From assembly GCF_023065955.2 (NCBI RefSeq), contig NW_026622963.1, positions 6,083,001-6,147,000 on the forward strand: 64,000 nucleotides of DNA, written 5' to 3'. A program made the translations under genes and the position numbers. This document shows positions 21,000-32,885 of the stretch, piece after piece. This stretch comes from Ursus arctos (taxonomy: Eukaryota > Chordata > Mammalia > Carnivora > Ursidae). Position 1 is the stretch's first letter. Every line of letters begins with the position of its first letter. The notes under the pieces were generated by a model, which did no database searches, was not told the origin of the DNA, and saw nothing but the letters and a program-made list of their open reading frames with translations.

Positions 21000-22600
21000 G
21001 TCTAGGTAGTCACGGAGCCACTACAGTAGGAAGACTAAGGGGGGGGAGCTGTCCCTCTGCCATCAGGGGGATGTGGATGGCATTAAGTCTGAGAAAGAGT
21101 AGAGCCAGGGAAGGGTGTCCCAGCCCTGGCGGAATGTCTGGCCTGCAAAGAAGACCATGAAGGAAACACAGACCCTGAGGCTGAGGAAGACGTGGCCACT
21201 GCTGCCAGGGTCTGTGAGGTCAAGGCAGGAGACCCTTAATGTCTGGCCTTGCAGGATGGCGGGCCTCTCCGCCTACACCCCGTTGCTCACTCACAGGATG
21301 CTCACAACCTTCTCCTTGCCAATCACACCCAGATGCTCTTCTGCAGGTCCCACCTGGTACCCAGCCTAGAGCTCAGCCATTGGCCACTCCAGTACTCACA
21401 CAGGCCACCAGCAATCAAAACAAAGGAAGAACCTTCAAATGTTTCTGTTTGGCTTCTGGAAATGAGGCTTCGTGGCATTTTGAAGCCCTAGTTGGAAAGG
21501 GCATTGGGGTGTATTGCTGGAATCCCACTGCCTTTGTCCCCCACCCCTGTCCCCCGTTCTCCCCCTCCCACACGCTCCATCCAACAAGGAGGAAATGGAG
21601 AAACAAGGAGTGAAAATTGGCCTTTCAGATCTAGGGACTAGCATTTAGAAAAACCCAATTTCAGTGGGCTCCGATGAAGCCTGTAATCTGGCATCCAATT
21701 CAATTCACTTCAATTAGATTCAAGTCCATTCAGTTCAACTCAGTCAATTCAAATTAATCCAAGGAATTTATGAGAGTCTGCTGTGCTAGCTTGGGTGGGA
21801 GAGAGACCTCAACGTTTCAGGGCCTGGGGAGATCCGGTCTCTTTGAGGAGCCAATTGGGCTGTGGGTGGAAGCCAGGTGCGGGGGCAGGAGGGGAGTGGG
21901 CAGGGCCCGCAGGTCACAGCCCGTTTCCTGGTAAGATGGCCGACGTCACGTCTGTCTTTGCTGGGCTGGAGGTACACGGAGATGCCAGAAGGGACCCAGC
22001 CTAGCCTGCCATCTGCCTTGTTCTCGACAGATTACTGTCTCCTGCTCACAACACCAAGGAAAAGAGATTGGCCGGTTTTCATCAAATGGGAACAGTAGGC
22101 GTGCTGTTGCAGGAAAGCATGAGGGGAGCAGCCGCGGGGCCACATCCCTTGTGACCGCTGATCTAGAAAGCTGGACCCAAGGCCCCTCGCGCTCCCATCT
22201 GATCTGCAGACACCAAATCCAGGCCCCCGAGGCTGGAATATCCACTGCCCCTCCCATCTCTGAGAGATCAGACGCAGGGAACCCATTTTCTAGATGAAGG
22301 CAGCTGAGGATGAGGGAAGCGAAGGGGTCTGGGAACCCTTCTGTTAAACCATGAGCTCCCTGAGAGCAGAACTGTGTTGGAACAGTCTTTCTGACCCCTC
22401 GGCCGCAGGCTCTAAGTCAACATTAATTAGATATTTTCAATTCTCGAAGAATGAATTTGTTCGTGGCCCCACAACCAAGAAGGAGAAAAGCAGGGTCCTT
22501 CAACTTCTCTTGGGGGCATGTCCACGTGCCCCCATGGGAAACAGAGAAGGCAGCCAGAAGTGAGGTGCCCCCATATATATACTTAGCGTGAGATGGTAGA
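21000..22600. other. No gene or clear repeat
   Basis: Mostly unique. A run built from ttcaa-type units (about 21695-21760, attcaattcacttcaatta) is low complexity. An ATG with a short 22-codon frame near 21936 (gatggccgacgtcacgtctg) has no recognised product. Confidence 0.45.
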
Positions 22601-22604
22601 GTCA

Positions 22605-22700
22605 CTAGCTAGACTATTTCACAGATGAACAAACTGAGGCCCCGGAGACCAAATGACTCACCCCAGTCACATGGAGAGATTAGTGGGAGGGGCAGAACGG
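22605..22700 (-). repeat. MIR fragment, antisense
   Basis: tatttcacagatgaacaaac, tgaggccccggagaccaaat and gactcaccccagtcacatgg are the reverse MIR core. It is followed directly by a sense MIR, so the two face away from a shared boundary near 22700. Confidence 0.65.
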
Positions 22701-22800
22701 CCTTGTGGACAGGGCACATTCTTTTGGAGTCTGCCTGACCTTTGCCTTTTACCAGCTGTGTGACAAATGACTCAGCTCTGAGCCCCAGTCTTCCGCTCGG
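22700..22800 (+). repeat. MIR fragment, sense
   Basis: ttttggagtctgcctgacct, ttgccttttaccagctgtgt, gacaaatgactcagctctga and gccccagtcttccgctcg follow MIR order. Confidence 0.6.
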
Positions 22801-22934
22801 GAAACCTGGGGTCGCAATCCCCAGCTCCTGGAGTTGGGGCTGAGTGTTCTGCGAGGCGGAGCTGTAAAATGGCTTGCCTGGGCCCTGTCCCGGGCTGGGC
22901 ACCTGCTTCGTGGAAGGTATCAGAGAATGCCAAG

Positions 22935-23160
22935 CGTAGGGCGAGTAGTTCATGTGTACGGAGCTCTTCCTCCGGGCGGGCCCTGAGCTGAGCGCTTCAC
23001 ATGGACGGATTCACCCCTGGAAGGGAAACTATTATGGTCATTCCCATGTTGCATGAAGAATCGGAGCCACAGAGGTTAAACCACTTGCCCAAGGCCACTC
23101 AGTCTGAAAGCAGCAGAGCTGGGATTCCCCCCAGGGCTGTCTGATTCCCGAGGCCAGGGC
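22935..23160 (-). repeat. MIR SINE, antisense
   Basis: Near full-length reverse MIR: gcgagtagttcatgtgtacg, ggccctgagctgagcgcttc, gaaactattatggtcattcc, catgaagaatcggagccaca, gaggttaaaccacttgccca, aggccactcagtctgaaagc, agcagagctgggattccccc. Confidence 0.85.
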
Positions 23161-23869
23161 CTCCGGCCGTCTGCCTCGGGCTGCCCCCCTGCTGTACTTC
23201 TTCCCTTCCAGCCTGCCTTTGCCAGCAGTCCCAGGATCCAGGAAATCTACCAGCAAGGCCCCTCAGCCATGGTGGGCTCTGCACCTCTGGGACTAGGCCC
23301 TTCCCTCCTTCATTCCCTGCTAGCCGCCATCCCCGGCTGTGCCCCCCGAGCCTCCTCTGGGAAGAGTCTCAGAGGGTTACCCACACAGGAACTTGCCCTG
23401 CTGAGTAACCTGGTGGGCACCGGCGGGGAGTAGCTGGCTTGGCACTCCCATTGTTGAAAGGCGGGTAGAGAAGGCGCTGGGCATAGAGGCGGGGAGCAAG
23501 GGGGAGGGGAGTGGCCTACTCAGCTTGCACGACTGTGTCTCCCCACACCCCTACCTCATCCCTCCTTTCCCCACCCAAGACTGGCCCGCCCTCTAGGCCT
23601 GAAACGTGGATGCCGCTGGCCCTGGGGGGTAGCTGTTGGCGTGCCTGGAGCGGGGTTTTGCTCTAGGGACAGGCGCCGATAAACCTGACTGCATTCCTTC
23701 TCGGTGGTTCAGACATGCCTGGTGGCGAGGCAGGGAAGCTCATCCCCATTGCTGAGCTGTCCTCCCCACTAGATGGTCTGACCCCCTCACAGAGCACTAA
23801 CCTGCGTGTCCCCAGTCACCTGTCACCAAGAAGACATGGCGTGGTGAGCAATTTCAACAGTGTCATTGA

Positions 23870-24060
23870 GACTCACTCATTCATTCATTCAACAAATATC
23901 TGTGAGTGTGTGCTGGGAGTCAGGTCACCGCGCTAAATGGGACCCACCTGGCTGCTGCCCTCCTGGACCTCACAGAATATCCACTGGTGGAATGCCCATG
24001 GGCAAGGGTGTGATGAAGGAGCATGGGCACTCTGGGAAGGGGCATCCTTCCAGAAGGTGA
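23870..24060 (-). repeat. L2 3' end, antisense
   Basis: Begins tcattcattcattcaacaaa and tatctgtgagtgtgtgctgg, the classic reversed L2 terminus, then ctgctgccctcctggacctc and a diverged continuation past 24000. Confidence 0.7.
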
Positions 24061-24524
24061 CGTTGCGTTGAGTGACAGAAGGCCACACGCACAATCGGGC
24101 CCAACTCCTTCCTTGGGCAGCGAGGACCGGGGAGGAGACAATCGAAGGGCCCTCGATGAGTCCCGAGCCAGACTTCTGCTCCTGTCTGCGGTGCTGCGGC
24201 CCCCCTCTCCATGATTTCTGGGCCTGAAACTTCTCTGATTCATGTGACAAAAGGAACAGAGCAGCCGCTGGGGGCAGGCCTTAGGCTGGGTGCCGGGATG
24301 AGGTCAGGGAAAGAGCCACTCTTGGAGTTCATTCAAAGATACACATCAGGGACCAGCCTGGTGAGGAAGGCTCAGGCCCCCAGGGGTGGGGTGGGAGGAC
24401 AGAAATCCTCTGCTCAGCCTATAAGGGACCCTGCCCAAGCAGTGCCCAAGCAGAAGCCCCCAGGGCTCAGACCAGACTGACGGCTGCTGTTCTCTCCTGG
24501 CTCTGCTCCCCTTCTGGGTGTATG

Positions 24525-24650
24525 TGTACACCTTCCTCAGTTTCCTTATCTGTCAGAAAGCAATAGGATGGAGCTCCCCTAGGGCGCTGCTGGGGAGAAT
24601 GAGATAGGTGGGTGGGGGGTTATGGTCAAGTGCCTGTGTAGAGCTGGACT
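24525..24650 (+). repeat. MIR fragment, sense
   Basis: acaccttcctcagtttcctt, atctgtcagaaagcaatagg and ctgctggggagaatgagata match the 3' half of MIR. Confidence 0.6.
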
Positions 24651-25214
24651 CAGGGACGGTTCTGGAAACATGAGCTCTTCTTGTCATTGACAAGTATGCT
24701 ACTCTTCTAGAGCCTTCCAGAGACTGGCCCAGGTGCGGAACAGTGCACCGAGACCGGGGACCCCTGGGTTCATGTGCTACCACAGCCCCTCTCTTGTTGA
24801 TGACCTCAGGTGATCCGTTGGGCATTATGGCCTTGGCTTCAGCCTCCCTCTCCCAGGATCATCCCAGGTCCTGGGACCCTGGAGCTCTGCCAGCTGGAGT
24901 GGGCTCTCCCAAGCCACCTGCCAGGAGCAGGGGCTTACCTCTGTCCTCCCAGCCAGACTCTCAAGCTCAGAGCTGGTGGGGCCTTCCATGGTTACAGCAT
25001 GGAGAGTTAGCCCCCTTGGGACCTTGGCCAGGTGCCCTGGGCCACCCCTGTGCCCTGTTCTGGTGGAAAGGCATGGGGGCTATCAACCCTACTCCCAGCA
25101 GCACTGAAGTCAGATGCTTGTCTTTGGTTCTCCCACTTCCTTTCTCTAGCCCATTTCCTCCCTCTCCCAGCACACAGAGCCCCTCGGTTCCGTGTCCAAG
25201 AGCTCAGAACTTTA

Positions 25215-25345
25215 GACCCAGTAGACCACGAGGGATTTCAGAAATCCGTGAAGCCCCCACCCCATTTTACAGATGAGGACACAAGCCTGGGGAGGCCCCT
25301 GGCCCCCAGCCCAGAGTCACCCTGGGGACCAGCAACAGAACTTGT
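25215..25345 (-). repeat. MIR-like fragment, antisense
   Basis: accacgagggatttcagaaa, ccaccccattttacagatga, ggacacaagcctggggaggc and cagcccagagtcaccc match the reversed 3' half and core of MIR or a close relative. Confidence 0.55.
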
Positions 25346-25429
25346 TTCCCTGACAAAGGCCTCTGAACTTCAAAGGGGACACAAAGGGTAGATGCTGTGT
25401 GACCCCACACGTGACGACAAATGAGCAAC

Positions 25430-25990
25430 AGAAATAAAATGGCAGCTCCAGTGACACAGACGGGGCTAATTTCTAGAATGTGTAAAGAGCTTCTACCTGG
25501 CAATGAGAAAATGCCAATAACCCAAATCTGAAAATGGGCCAAGTGGAAGAAGGTAGTTTTTGAAAGAATAAATTAATGGCTCTTAAATATATGAAAAGTT
25601 CGTCTTCCTCAGAAGAGAAATGCAAATTGAAAGTTCAAGAAGAGACCCTCTTTCAACGATCAGATTGGAAAAGATCGGAAGCTCTCTGCTATAAGGGTGT
25701 GGGGACAGGTGCCCGCAGCGGGGACGGGCCGGCCCGTCGCTTAACGCCACCACTGGGCCGAGCAAGTGGGCGGCCCCATCCCAGCCACGCGTGCTCTTCC
25801 CTTGGACCCAGCCAACCGCGTCATGCAGAAACGTGTGTGCCGTGTGTACTCGGCCATCCACGTGGCATGACTTATAAAAGGAAAATGTTGAACATCGGCT
25901 GAATGGTACTCAACAGGGGACTGATTAAGTAAACGGTGGTATCCAGGCAGTGGGATTCCGCCCCATAGAAGGCCTCAGCCATGCCGCACG
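25430..25990 (+). mobile_element. Ancient L1 (L1M-type) ORF2 3' region, sense
   Basis: Collinear with old L1 ORF2 near its 3' end: aatttctagaatgtgtaaag, gaaaatgggccaagtggaag, aatatatgaaaagttcgtct, gaagagaaatgcaaattgaa, cgatcagattggaaaagatc, then ggtactcaacaggggactga and taagtaaacggtggtatcca. Stops in all frames. The middle (about 25700-25830) is unusually GC- and CpG-rich for L1. Confidence 0.75.
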
Positions 25991-26614
25991 GGACAGAAGA
26001 CCTCCCAACTGCGTGCACTAATGGACGGATCGAACAGCCTCTTGGCACACCGCAGGGTAAGGCAGAGACACGCCAGGGCGGGACTCCAGGCTCCAGCCCT
26101 CCCTCTGTGGCTCAGCGGGTCCGGGGACATGCCCCTCAGTCTGGGCAGCATGGCCTGCGAAGGTTCCCACCCACCTCCCAGGCCCTGCCCACACGGGGTG
26201 GATTTGGGGTTCTTTGCTCTGTTCCATTTGGCCTTGTCCCAGGGGAGCACGAGCTCCTCTGGCAGCTAAAATCTCAGCGGCCCACCATGCCTGCTCTGTC
26301 ATCATCTGGGCGTGTTTAGATCCTGCTTCTGGCCTGACCCGGAGGACTCGGACCCTTGGGATGTCCGAGTAGAGGGTCCCCGCCCTCCCAAGGGTAGCTA
26401 TGTGTCCTCTGTGTCCGAGCCACTGCAGCCCCGCCGCCCCTCACACACATCCCTCAGGGAGACAGCAGACCCTGCCAGGCACTGGAAGGGAAGACTGAGT
26501 GAGAAGTCCGGGCAAGCCACCGCCTGCCTTCCCGTCAGTCCTGCTATGGGACAGTCAGCTGTGTGGCCCGCCTTCGGGCTAAGGTCTCTGTCCTCCCCCA
26601 CCTCCTCCGCCAGA

Positions 26615-26695
26615 CATGGGACAGAGGCTCAGAGCCCATTTCACGGTTGAAGCAACTGAGCCCAGAGGTGTTGAGCCTGTTGGGTGTGGTGAAAG
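26615..26695 (-). repeat. MIR fragment, antisense
   Basis: agcccatttcacggttgaag and caactgagcccagaggtgtt correspond to the reversed MIR core; truncated on the right where a sense MIR begins. Confidence 0.5.
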
Positions 26696-26699
26696 GTGT

Positions 26700-26840
26700 C
26701 TGGACGGACCTGCTCTCCAAAGCCAGTTCCTGGGCTGCGTGACGTTGGGCAAGTTCTGTCGCGACGCAGAGCCTCGGTTTTGTCATCCATGACGTGGGAA
26801 CAATAATATCTTGTCTCAGAATCACTGGGCCGTGAAGGCC
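26700..26840 (+). repeat. MIR SINE, sense
   Basis: cctgctctccaaagccagtt, cctgggctgcgtgacgttgg, gcaagttctgtcgcgacgca, gagcctcggttttgtcatcc and gtgggaacaataatatcttg are in MIR order. Confidence 0.75.
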
Positions 26841-26899
26841 CTGGAGCAAGGGCGGCTCGGTTTGGATCACTGCCCCATGCTGCCTCTCCCTGACCTCCA

Positions 26900-28130
26900 C
26901 GGGCCTGCTGCCTAGGGAGTGTCAGCTTCCAGAGGGTCCCGCTCCTCACCAAGGATGCGCCCGCGTGGGCGTGGGCCAGTCTCACCCACTGGGGAAGCAC
27001 ATGAGCTGGTTCGCTCATGGGCACCGGGACAACACCCCCAGGGGAGCCCGAGAACCACTTCCTTGCCCACTCCTTCCTCTTTCAATCATTTTGATTCAAA
27101 CCCAACCCTCGCCCGCCACAGGCCAAGACCAACCGTAATCTGCAGAGCTCTTGGGGAGAAGGAGGGGTGCTGAGGGCCGAGCTCCCCCCAGGGCCCCTTC
27201 TGAATAAAAGTCGCCAACTTAGCACCTCATTGGGTCCCACTGGGCACTGTCTGGGTGCTGTCCACAGACTGACTGATTCTCTCCTCCAGCTGCCCTGTGG
27301 GGAGAAATGTTCATCAGCCCCAGTTCCGTGAGAGCTCAAGGTCACACGAGCTGGCGTTTGCAGGTGGCCTGGGTCAGAGTGGAGACGAGAGGGGGAGGTG
27401 AAGTCACCAGGAGGTGAAGACCCCAGGAGCCTGGGAGAAGGCCCAGCCTAGGGTGGGAGCTGGGGTCCTTCCCTCAGCGCTTGCTCGGGCCAGACGCGGG
27501 GAGCAAGCAGAGGGGAAGGTGGTCTGAATGCTCAGAACCTTCCTCGGGTGGAAGCAGGGGCTTGGCCAGCGGCCTCGGGCTGATTCACGCCTGCGCTCTC
27601 TGTGTCGGCCCGCGTGGGGTCGTAGAAGCCAGGGGAACCAGGCTTGGTCACGCTTGGTCTCCATATCGGGAGGCCTCTGTCCCCCACTGTCCCATAGGCA
27701 GGAGGTCACTGGCCTGGGTCCGCGGGCGTTCAAGTTCACAAGCCCCCTGTGTGACTGCAGGGCTCCTAGGTCACAGGGGAGAAAGTTAGTGACATGCAGA
27801 TGAGGACCTGGTAAGCCAGGCCTTTCACCCTGTCTACAGGTCTGAAACTGTGTTCCGAGAGAAGTGGCTTGCCCGGGTCACCTGGTGCGTGGGAGGAAGA
27901 GCCGGAACTGGGATCCTGCCCTGAACACAGAAGCTGCGTTTCTCTCGGGGCGGGAGGTGAGGGGGCTGAGCGCATATTCACCTCCGCTGGCCCCCACCGC
28001 CCACCTCCCCGCAGGGCGAGTGAGAAAGGAAACCTTTCCACTCAGGTGCTCTTGTCACTTTTTCCGTGCTCATTTGCATGAGCCTGTCTCTGTGCTGAGG
28101 CCACCTTCACTCGGGGTCACGGTGGGGGTG
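26900..28130. other. No gene; GC-rich unique sequence
   Basis: GC-rich with scattered CpG. Weak MIR-like traces occur near 27280-27380 and 27810-27930 (gtggcttgcccgggtcacct) but I cannot define edges. No exon is recognisable; frames up to about 160 codons look like GC-driven chance frames. Confidence 0.4.
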
Positions 28131-28138
28131 ACTCCGGC

Positions 28139-28167
28139 GGGGCTGGGCTGGGCCGGGCCGGGGGGGG
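28139..28167 (+). other. G-quadruplex motif
   Basis: Five G runs of 3 to 8 separated by two-base loops (CT, CT, CC, CC), ending in eight G. It meets the usual four-run, short-loop rule on the plus strand. It is not next to a promoter that I can recognise. Confidence 0.7.
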
Positions 28168-28199
28168 CGGTGACGGCGTGTGACGGGCTCTGTCCCCAG

Positions 28200-29200
28200 C
28201 TGAAGGCAGACCACGAAACCACAGCTGACAGGGTGCGCAGGGTCACACGGCCACCTCTGTGGCCTGCAGCCTCTGGGGGTTGTCGGGGAGGACAGCATAG
28301 CTCCCAGGAAACTTTGCCTCCCCTTCAGCACCCCGTCACTTCAGAATAAGTGGCAGGATGGACCCCCGGCCTCAGCCCCTCTCTGGCCCCAGAGCCTGCA
28401 TGCGGCTCCTCACCTCCTCCCACGGCCAGCCAACCACCAGCCTTGATCCTTGTGACCTGCTATGGCCCTTTGGCCCTTTAGGCCAAGCTTGTTCCTCCCA
28501 CCTGCCTTCTTCCCATGGTTCACCTTTGCTCCAGCCATTGCTCCTGCCTGCACTTCCTGTCCCTACCTTGCCTGCCATGCTCAGCGCTTCCAGGATTCCT
28601 TCTAGAAGCTTCCCCTGCTGCATCCAGACCCCTCCCACAGCCCGCGTCTCTGTCCATGCCACACTCCCCAGCCTGGGTGACGGCTGCTGGAAGCGGGCTT
28701 TGTAGAGGCTTCAGACAAGGTGCGAGCGTGAGGCCACCGGGACAGAGCCAGTGTGCACTGCAAACCACACCCACAAAGCCCCAGAGAGAGTGGAGCAGGG
28801 GCCCAGTGCAGTGGGAGGGAGCGGGGTAGACTCCTGACCCTGCAGGTCTTGAGACCCATCCCTAGCAGGGGCCTCCCAGTCTTAAAGTGGCCTCCAGGGG
28901 TCCCAGCAGCCTGGCCTCCAGGGTGAGCCCCACCTGGGACCAGGACGGCATTTTGATGACCTTTCAACGACTTCAGTGACCAGTTTATTATGACAATACC
29001 TGTGATTACCATGTATAGCTTTAGATGCATTTGTCCTCGCCACAGTCCACGAGGCAGAGCAGACTTGGGGACCATAGTTCTCTCCTTGAGATGGGGAATC
29101 CGTCTTATCTGGTGGGGTGGCTCCCTAAGGCCGGTCTCCAGGCCCGACGCCCACCTGCTAAATCCTGTAGTCTGTTTACTCTATGCTTCCCGTTAGCCTA
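28200..29200. other. No gene; weak old-repeat traces
   Basis: Pyrimidine-rich from 28360 to 28680 with possible L2-like text (tggccctttggccctttagg, caagcttgttcctcccacct) too diverged to annotate. Nothing else is recognisable. Confidence 0.35.
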
Positions 29201-29204
29201 AACA

Positions 29205-29365
29205 TAGGGCAGTGGCTCCGGAAGCACACAGGCCTGGGTCCTGGGTCGACCTTCCTCCTCCTGCTCCTGTACCAGCAGGGTGACAAGGGGCATGTCCCTC
29301 AACCTTCCTGGGGCTCCGATGACTCCACTGAAAAGGGAAAGCCACGTTGAAGGATTATAAAGAGT
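29205..29365 (+). repeat. MIR SINE, sense
   Basis: gcagtggctccggaagcaca, caggcctgggtcctgggtcg, gtaccagcagggtgacaagg, ggcatgtccctcaaccttcc, tggggctccgatgactccac and aggattataaagagtata follow the MIR order. Confidence 0.7.
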
Positions 29366-29369
29366 ATAG

Positions 29370-30600
29370 AGGATGGAGAGACCCCCCGGGGGCTCCCACT
29401 GGTCCCTGCTCTGCCAGGGCTAGCTCTCAGCCGGACCTCTCCATGAAAGCATGCTTGCTTGCAGGGCCAAAGCCCTGTGTCTTCTCCGAGGCCGGCCTCA
29501 TGCTGCTCGTGTGAGCAGCGACAGCGTCTCCTGTTTGCAGCCTGTAATTGTCTGATTGTTTTCATGTGCTGGATCTTCCATCCTCCCCGGGGGAGCTGAC
29601 GCAGTGGGATTATTTTCCGCACTTGACAGATAAAGGAGACAGGGAGCTTTGGCAGTGGTGCTGAGAATCAGAGCTTGGGGCCCCAGCTCGAGGGAGATTT
29701 TCCTGCCACACTTCCCTGGTTCCTTCTTCATGCTTCACTTGATTTATGTCCCAGACCTTGAAGCCAGGTTCCTAAAACCTCTCAAAAACCCCGCCAAGTG
29801 GACAGTCGCCCACCCGCCTGGGCCCAGGCTGATGGTCCCAGATGCCAACCCACACTGTGTGTTGGCAAAACGCATCCCCCCGCCCGGCCCGCCGTCTTTC
29901 CCTCCACATTTGTGCTGTGTCCCCTTCTCACTCCGGCTCTGCAGTCTAACCCGCACCTCTTCCTCTCTCTGGGCCTCCCGTTCCCCCATTCTAGAAGGTC
30001 TCCGGAGTCGCCAGCTTTGCTCCTCCATGGTGCCCCGTGTGGAAGGTGGCCATGGTGTCACAAGAGAGCGGCTTCATTGTTTCCACAGCCCGAAGGTCTC
30101 CCCCGAGGGGGCACCGAACTGAAGTCTACTTGCTCAGAGCCCCTGGGGAAGGCTCTTTCCTCTAGGTCCGGCCCCATTGGCTGGAACGAGCCTCAAATTA
30201 CTTAGAATACCCCTGAGAACTTCCTCCCTGCTCCCCTTGCCCCTCAAGGAGCAGGAGAAGGGAGAGGGGAGGGGAGGTAGGCAGGACAGTTTCTATCAGA
30301 GGCAAGAGACCAGGTCTAGCTGGGGCTGGTCCCTTCACCTTGTTTTCCAGAAGACTTCAGAAAGAGGGAGCCATGGACACCTGCTCCTCTCTGCCCACAA
30401 CTTCCTCAGGGGGGCTCCCACAGCCTCCACCTCTGCTAGGAAAAGAAATCACCCTAATCCACGCCCGGAAGCCTCGGGCAAGTCTGGGGAGCTGTGGCGG
30501 CAGCTTCTGGGCCTGTTTCCTGTGATGACAGCACGCTGTAGCCTGACGCCTGGCCTCTGACCCTCTTGGCTGTTTTCTCAGTGCATCCAAGGCAGCTCAC
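29370..30600. other. No gene or recognised repeat
   Basis: Unique GC-rich sequence with frames of up to about 157 codons on the plus strand (29649-30122). None has a recognisable domain or start context worth calling. Confidence 0.4.
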
Positions 30601-30614
30601 ATCCCTGACCGTGG

Positions 30615-30765
30615 GGCAGGCAGGCCTGACTTCTAGAGGACCCTGCTCTGCAATTTGCTGTGTGACCTTGGAAAAGTTACCCAGCTGCCCTGAGACTGTG
30701 TTTTCTTACCTGGACAATAAGGCTGTGAGGTTAGAATGGGAGAGGACAGCCCAGGGCATCGCATT
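30615..30765 (+). repeat. MIR SINE, sense
   Basis: gcaggcaggcctgacttcta, tctgcaatttgctgtgtgac, cttggaaaagttacccagct, gactgtgttttcttacctgg and acaataaggctgtgaggtta in MIR order. Confidence 0.8.
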
Positions 30766-31309
30766 GCTTGGGGAGAGCCCCCGTAACTAGTAGCTACCGT
30801 GTCACCTCCATCTCATGGGGGTGGGGGATAGCAATCGGGGTCAGGATCTTTGCTCCTCCTCTGACTTGTTTCCAGACGCTTCCGTACCCCTGGGTCAGGT
30901 GAGCTAGTGAGCACCAGGAAGAGGGTGGGGCCAGCTGTGTGGCCACGATGCTGGCAGGGAGAGCCTGCCCTGTTCCAGAGAGCTCACAGCCTCAGATGAG
31001 AGGCTCCGTCGGGGCCAGGAGTGAGACAGAGAGAGGCTGCAGGGCTCTCACGAAATGCCTGCAGATGTCGGGGGAGGAGTTACCACAGTGGACCTGAGGG
31101 CTTGGGGAGGCTTCCTGGATGCCTGCAAGCCTGGCTTTGGGGTCAGGGCTTCATTTGGAGACTGAGTGGAAGGGCATTTCAGGGGGCAGGGAATAGCACA
31201 GGCGAGGATTTTTGGTACAGAGGAAAGGGGGACCTAAGTGACCTCCAGGACCCTGCGGTACTTGCCCCGGATGCTCGTCCTCCCTGGGCCTCGGAGAAAA
31301 ATAGGCTTA

Positions 31310-31470
31310 AAAAGCCATAGCTAACGTGTACTGAGTTCTTCTGATAGGTGGGCATAGTTCTAAGTACTCACCCCCTCTTTAAGCCTCATCACACCCCATG
31401 AGGGATCCACACTTTGTAGACAGGGAGCAAAGGCACGCTTGCCCAAGCTCATCATTTTCCAGGGGCAAAG
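31310..31470 (-). repeat. MIR SINE, antisense
   Basis: catagctaacgtgtactgag, ttcttctgataggtgggcat, agttctaagtactcaccccc, taagcctcatcacaccccat, gagggatccacactttgtag, cacgcttgcccaagctcatc. Well-ordered reverse MIR. Confidence 0.8.
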
Positions 31471-32754
31471 GGAGAATTCTGGAAGCAGGCATCCAGGACA
31501 GCCCAGCATGCCGCCCTGCTGCCCGGGGCCCTCTAGTGCCGCGGTGTGCAGGGTGGGGGGGGGGCAAGGTTCTGTGACCTGCCCTGCGGGAGGAGACCGC
31601 TTGTGCCGGTGACTCCAGGCCCTGTAACCCGGGCCGCAAGCCTACATAGTTAATAACGGTGTCTCCGTGGCAACCCACTGGGCCTGCCCTTGAGCCTGGG
31701 TTGGCCAGCAGCTCCATCAGGCTGCCCAGACGTCCTGCTCTCCACACAGGTGTTCAGGACACATCCCAGGATTTGGGAAGGCCAGGGTCTTCCATCCAAT
31801 GTTGGAGGGAGGTGATGCCACTTAGCTTCTCGGGCTCCAACTGTCCCCATCTACGAAGGGACATCATGCGTCCTCTTTCCCAGTGACACAGCCTGGGAAA
31901 TGTTGGGGTTGACAGAAGGACCCACGTGATCTTATGTGGGGAGTGGGGATACCAGGGAACATCTGCGTTGGGGGCACCAGGATCACAGTCAACATAGACG
32001 TTGACCAGACAAGGAAACTGAAGCTCGGGGGGGGGGTGCATTGGCACCCAAGGCCATGCGTGTATGAAGTGGCATAGTTGGATGGACTCCCAGAACAGTG
32101 CTCCCTAGGAGGAAGAATTGTCCTCAGCTTCAGCCTTCAAGAAGCCACATGGAGCTCAAGGGTGGATGTCCTGCTCACCCACCTGTGTGGCGGGCCGTGG
32201 TGCCCCATGCTGGCTTTGGCACCAGCTGGGAAAGCAAAGAGGAATGAGAGATACACCAGGGATCAGAGCAACCCTAGCTAGCTGTGGCAGGCCACCACTC
32301 GGTGTGAGAGCCCACGGGGCAGGGGGACTGTGTTTCCCAGGGGGCCTGCTGAGGACAGGTCCTCATGAATCCATTTCACTCTCGTACAAAGTGGGAACAG
32401 CCGTAGAAGCTGCCTTAGAAGTTCTCTAAGGAAGAGATCCAGCTCTGCGAGAAAAATCCATGCATGAGCCTTTGGGGTGGGAGGGAACCCTTTCAGAGGA
32501 GGAGAAGGAAAGGGGTTGGGAGCTGATCTGTAAGGTGAGGGAGGGAAGAGAGGCAGGATGTGCTGGGACAACTCCCAGAGGCCCCGTCATCTGCGGCCGT
32601 GTCGGCTGTGCAGCCCAGAGGAGATCCCTTCTGCCGTGGGAAGCCAGAGGCAGAGGGCCCAGGTCATTGAGTCTCCAGCGAGCACCCCAGACTTAGCCGG
32701 CATTCAGAGGAGGGCTCTGAGCCCCTCCGGGGGAGGCTCTGGGGGCTAAGACCT

Positions 32755-32885
32755 CGACTTCACAGCGCAGAGAGGCAAGTTACACTCAACACTGCTCTGA
32801 ATGATAGACTTGCCCAAGGCCGCCTCCCCGCTGGTGAGTGGTGGAGCCAGGAGTCAGATCCAGGGGTCCCCGGTTCTAAACTCAC
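32755..32885 (-). repeat. MIR fragment, antisense
   Basis: cttcacagcgcagagaggca, tagacttgcccaaggccgcc, ctggtgagtggtggagccag and gagtcagatccaggggtccc match the reversed MIR core. Confidence 0.7.

Noticed and set aside
21936..22004. Short ATG frame after a CRE-like gacgtcacg
   Set aside because: Only 23 codons, with no splice donor or conserved context; the CRE half-site alone is weak.
24743..25276. 177-codon plus-strand open frame
   Set aside because: Runs into a MIR-like fragment at its end, low complexity, no domain recognised.
28360..28680. Possible L2 or exon in a pyrimidine-rich stretch
   Set aside because: Short word matches only, not in a consistent order; no polypyrimidine-AG acceptor with a plausible exon follows.
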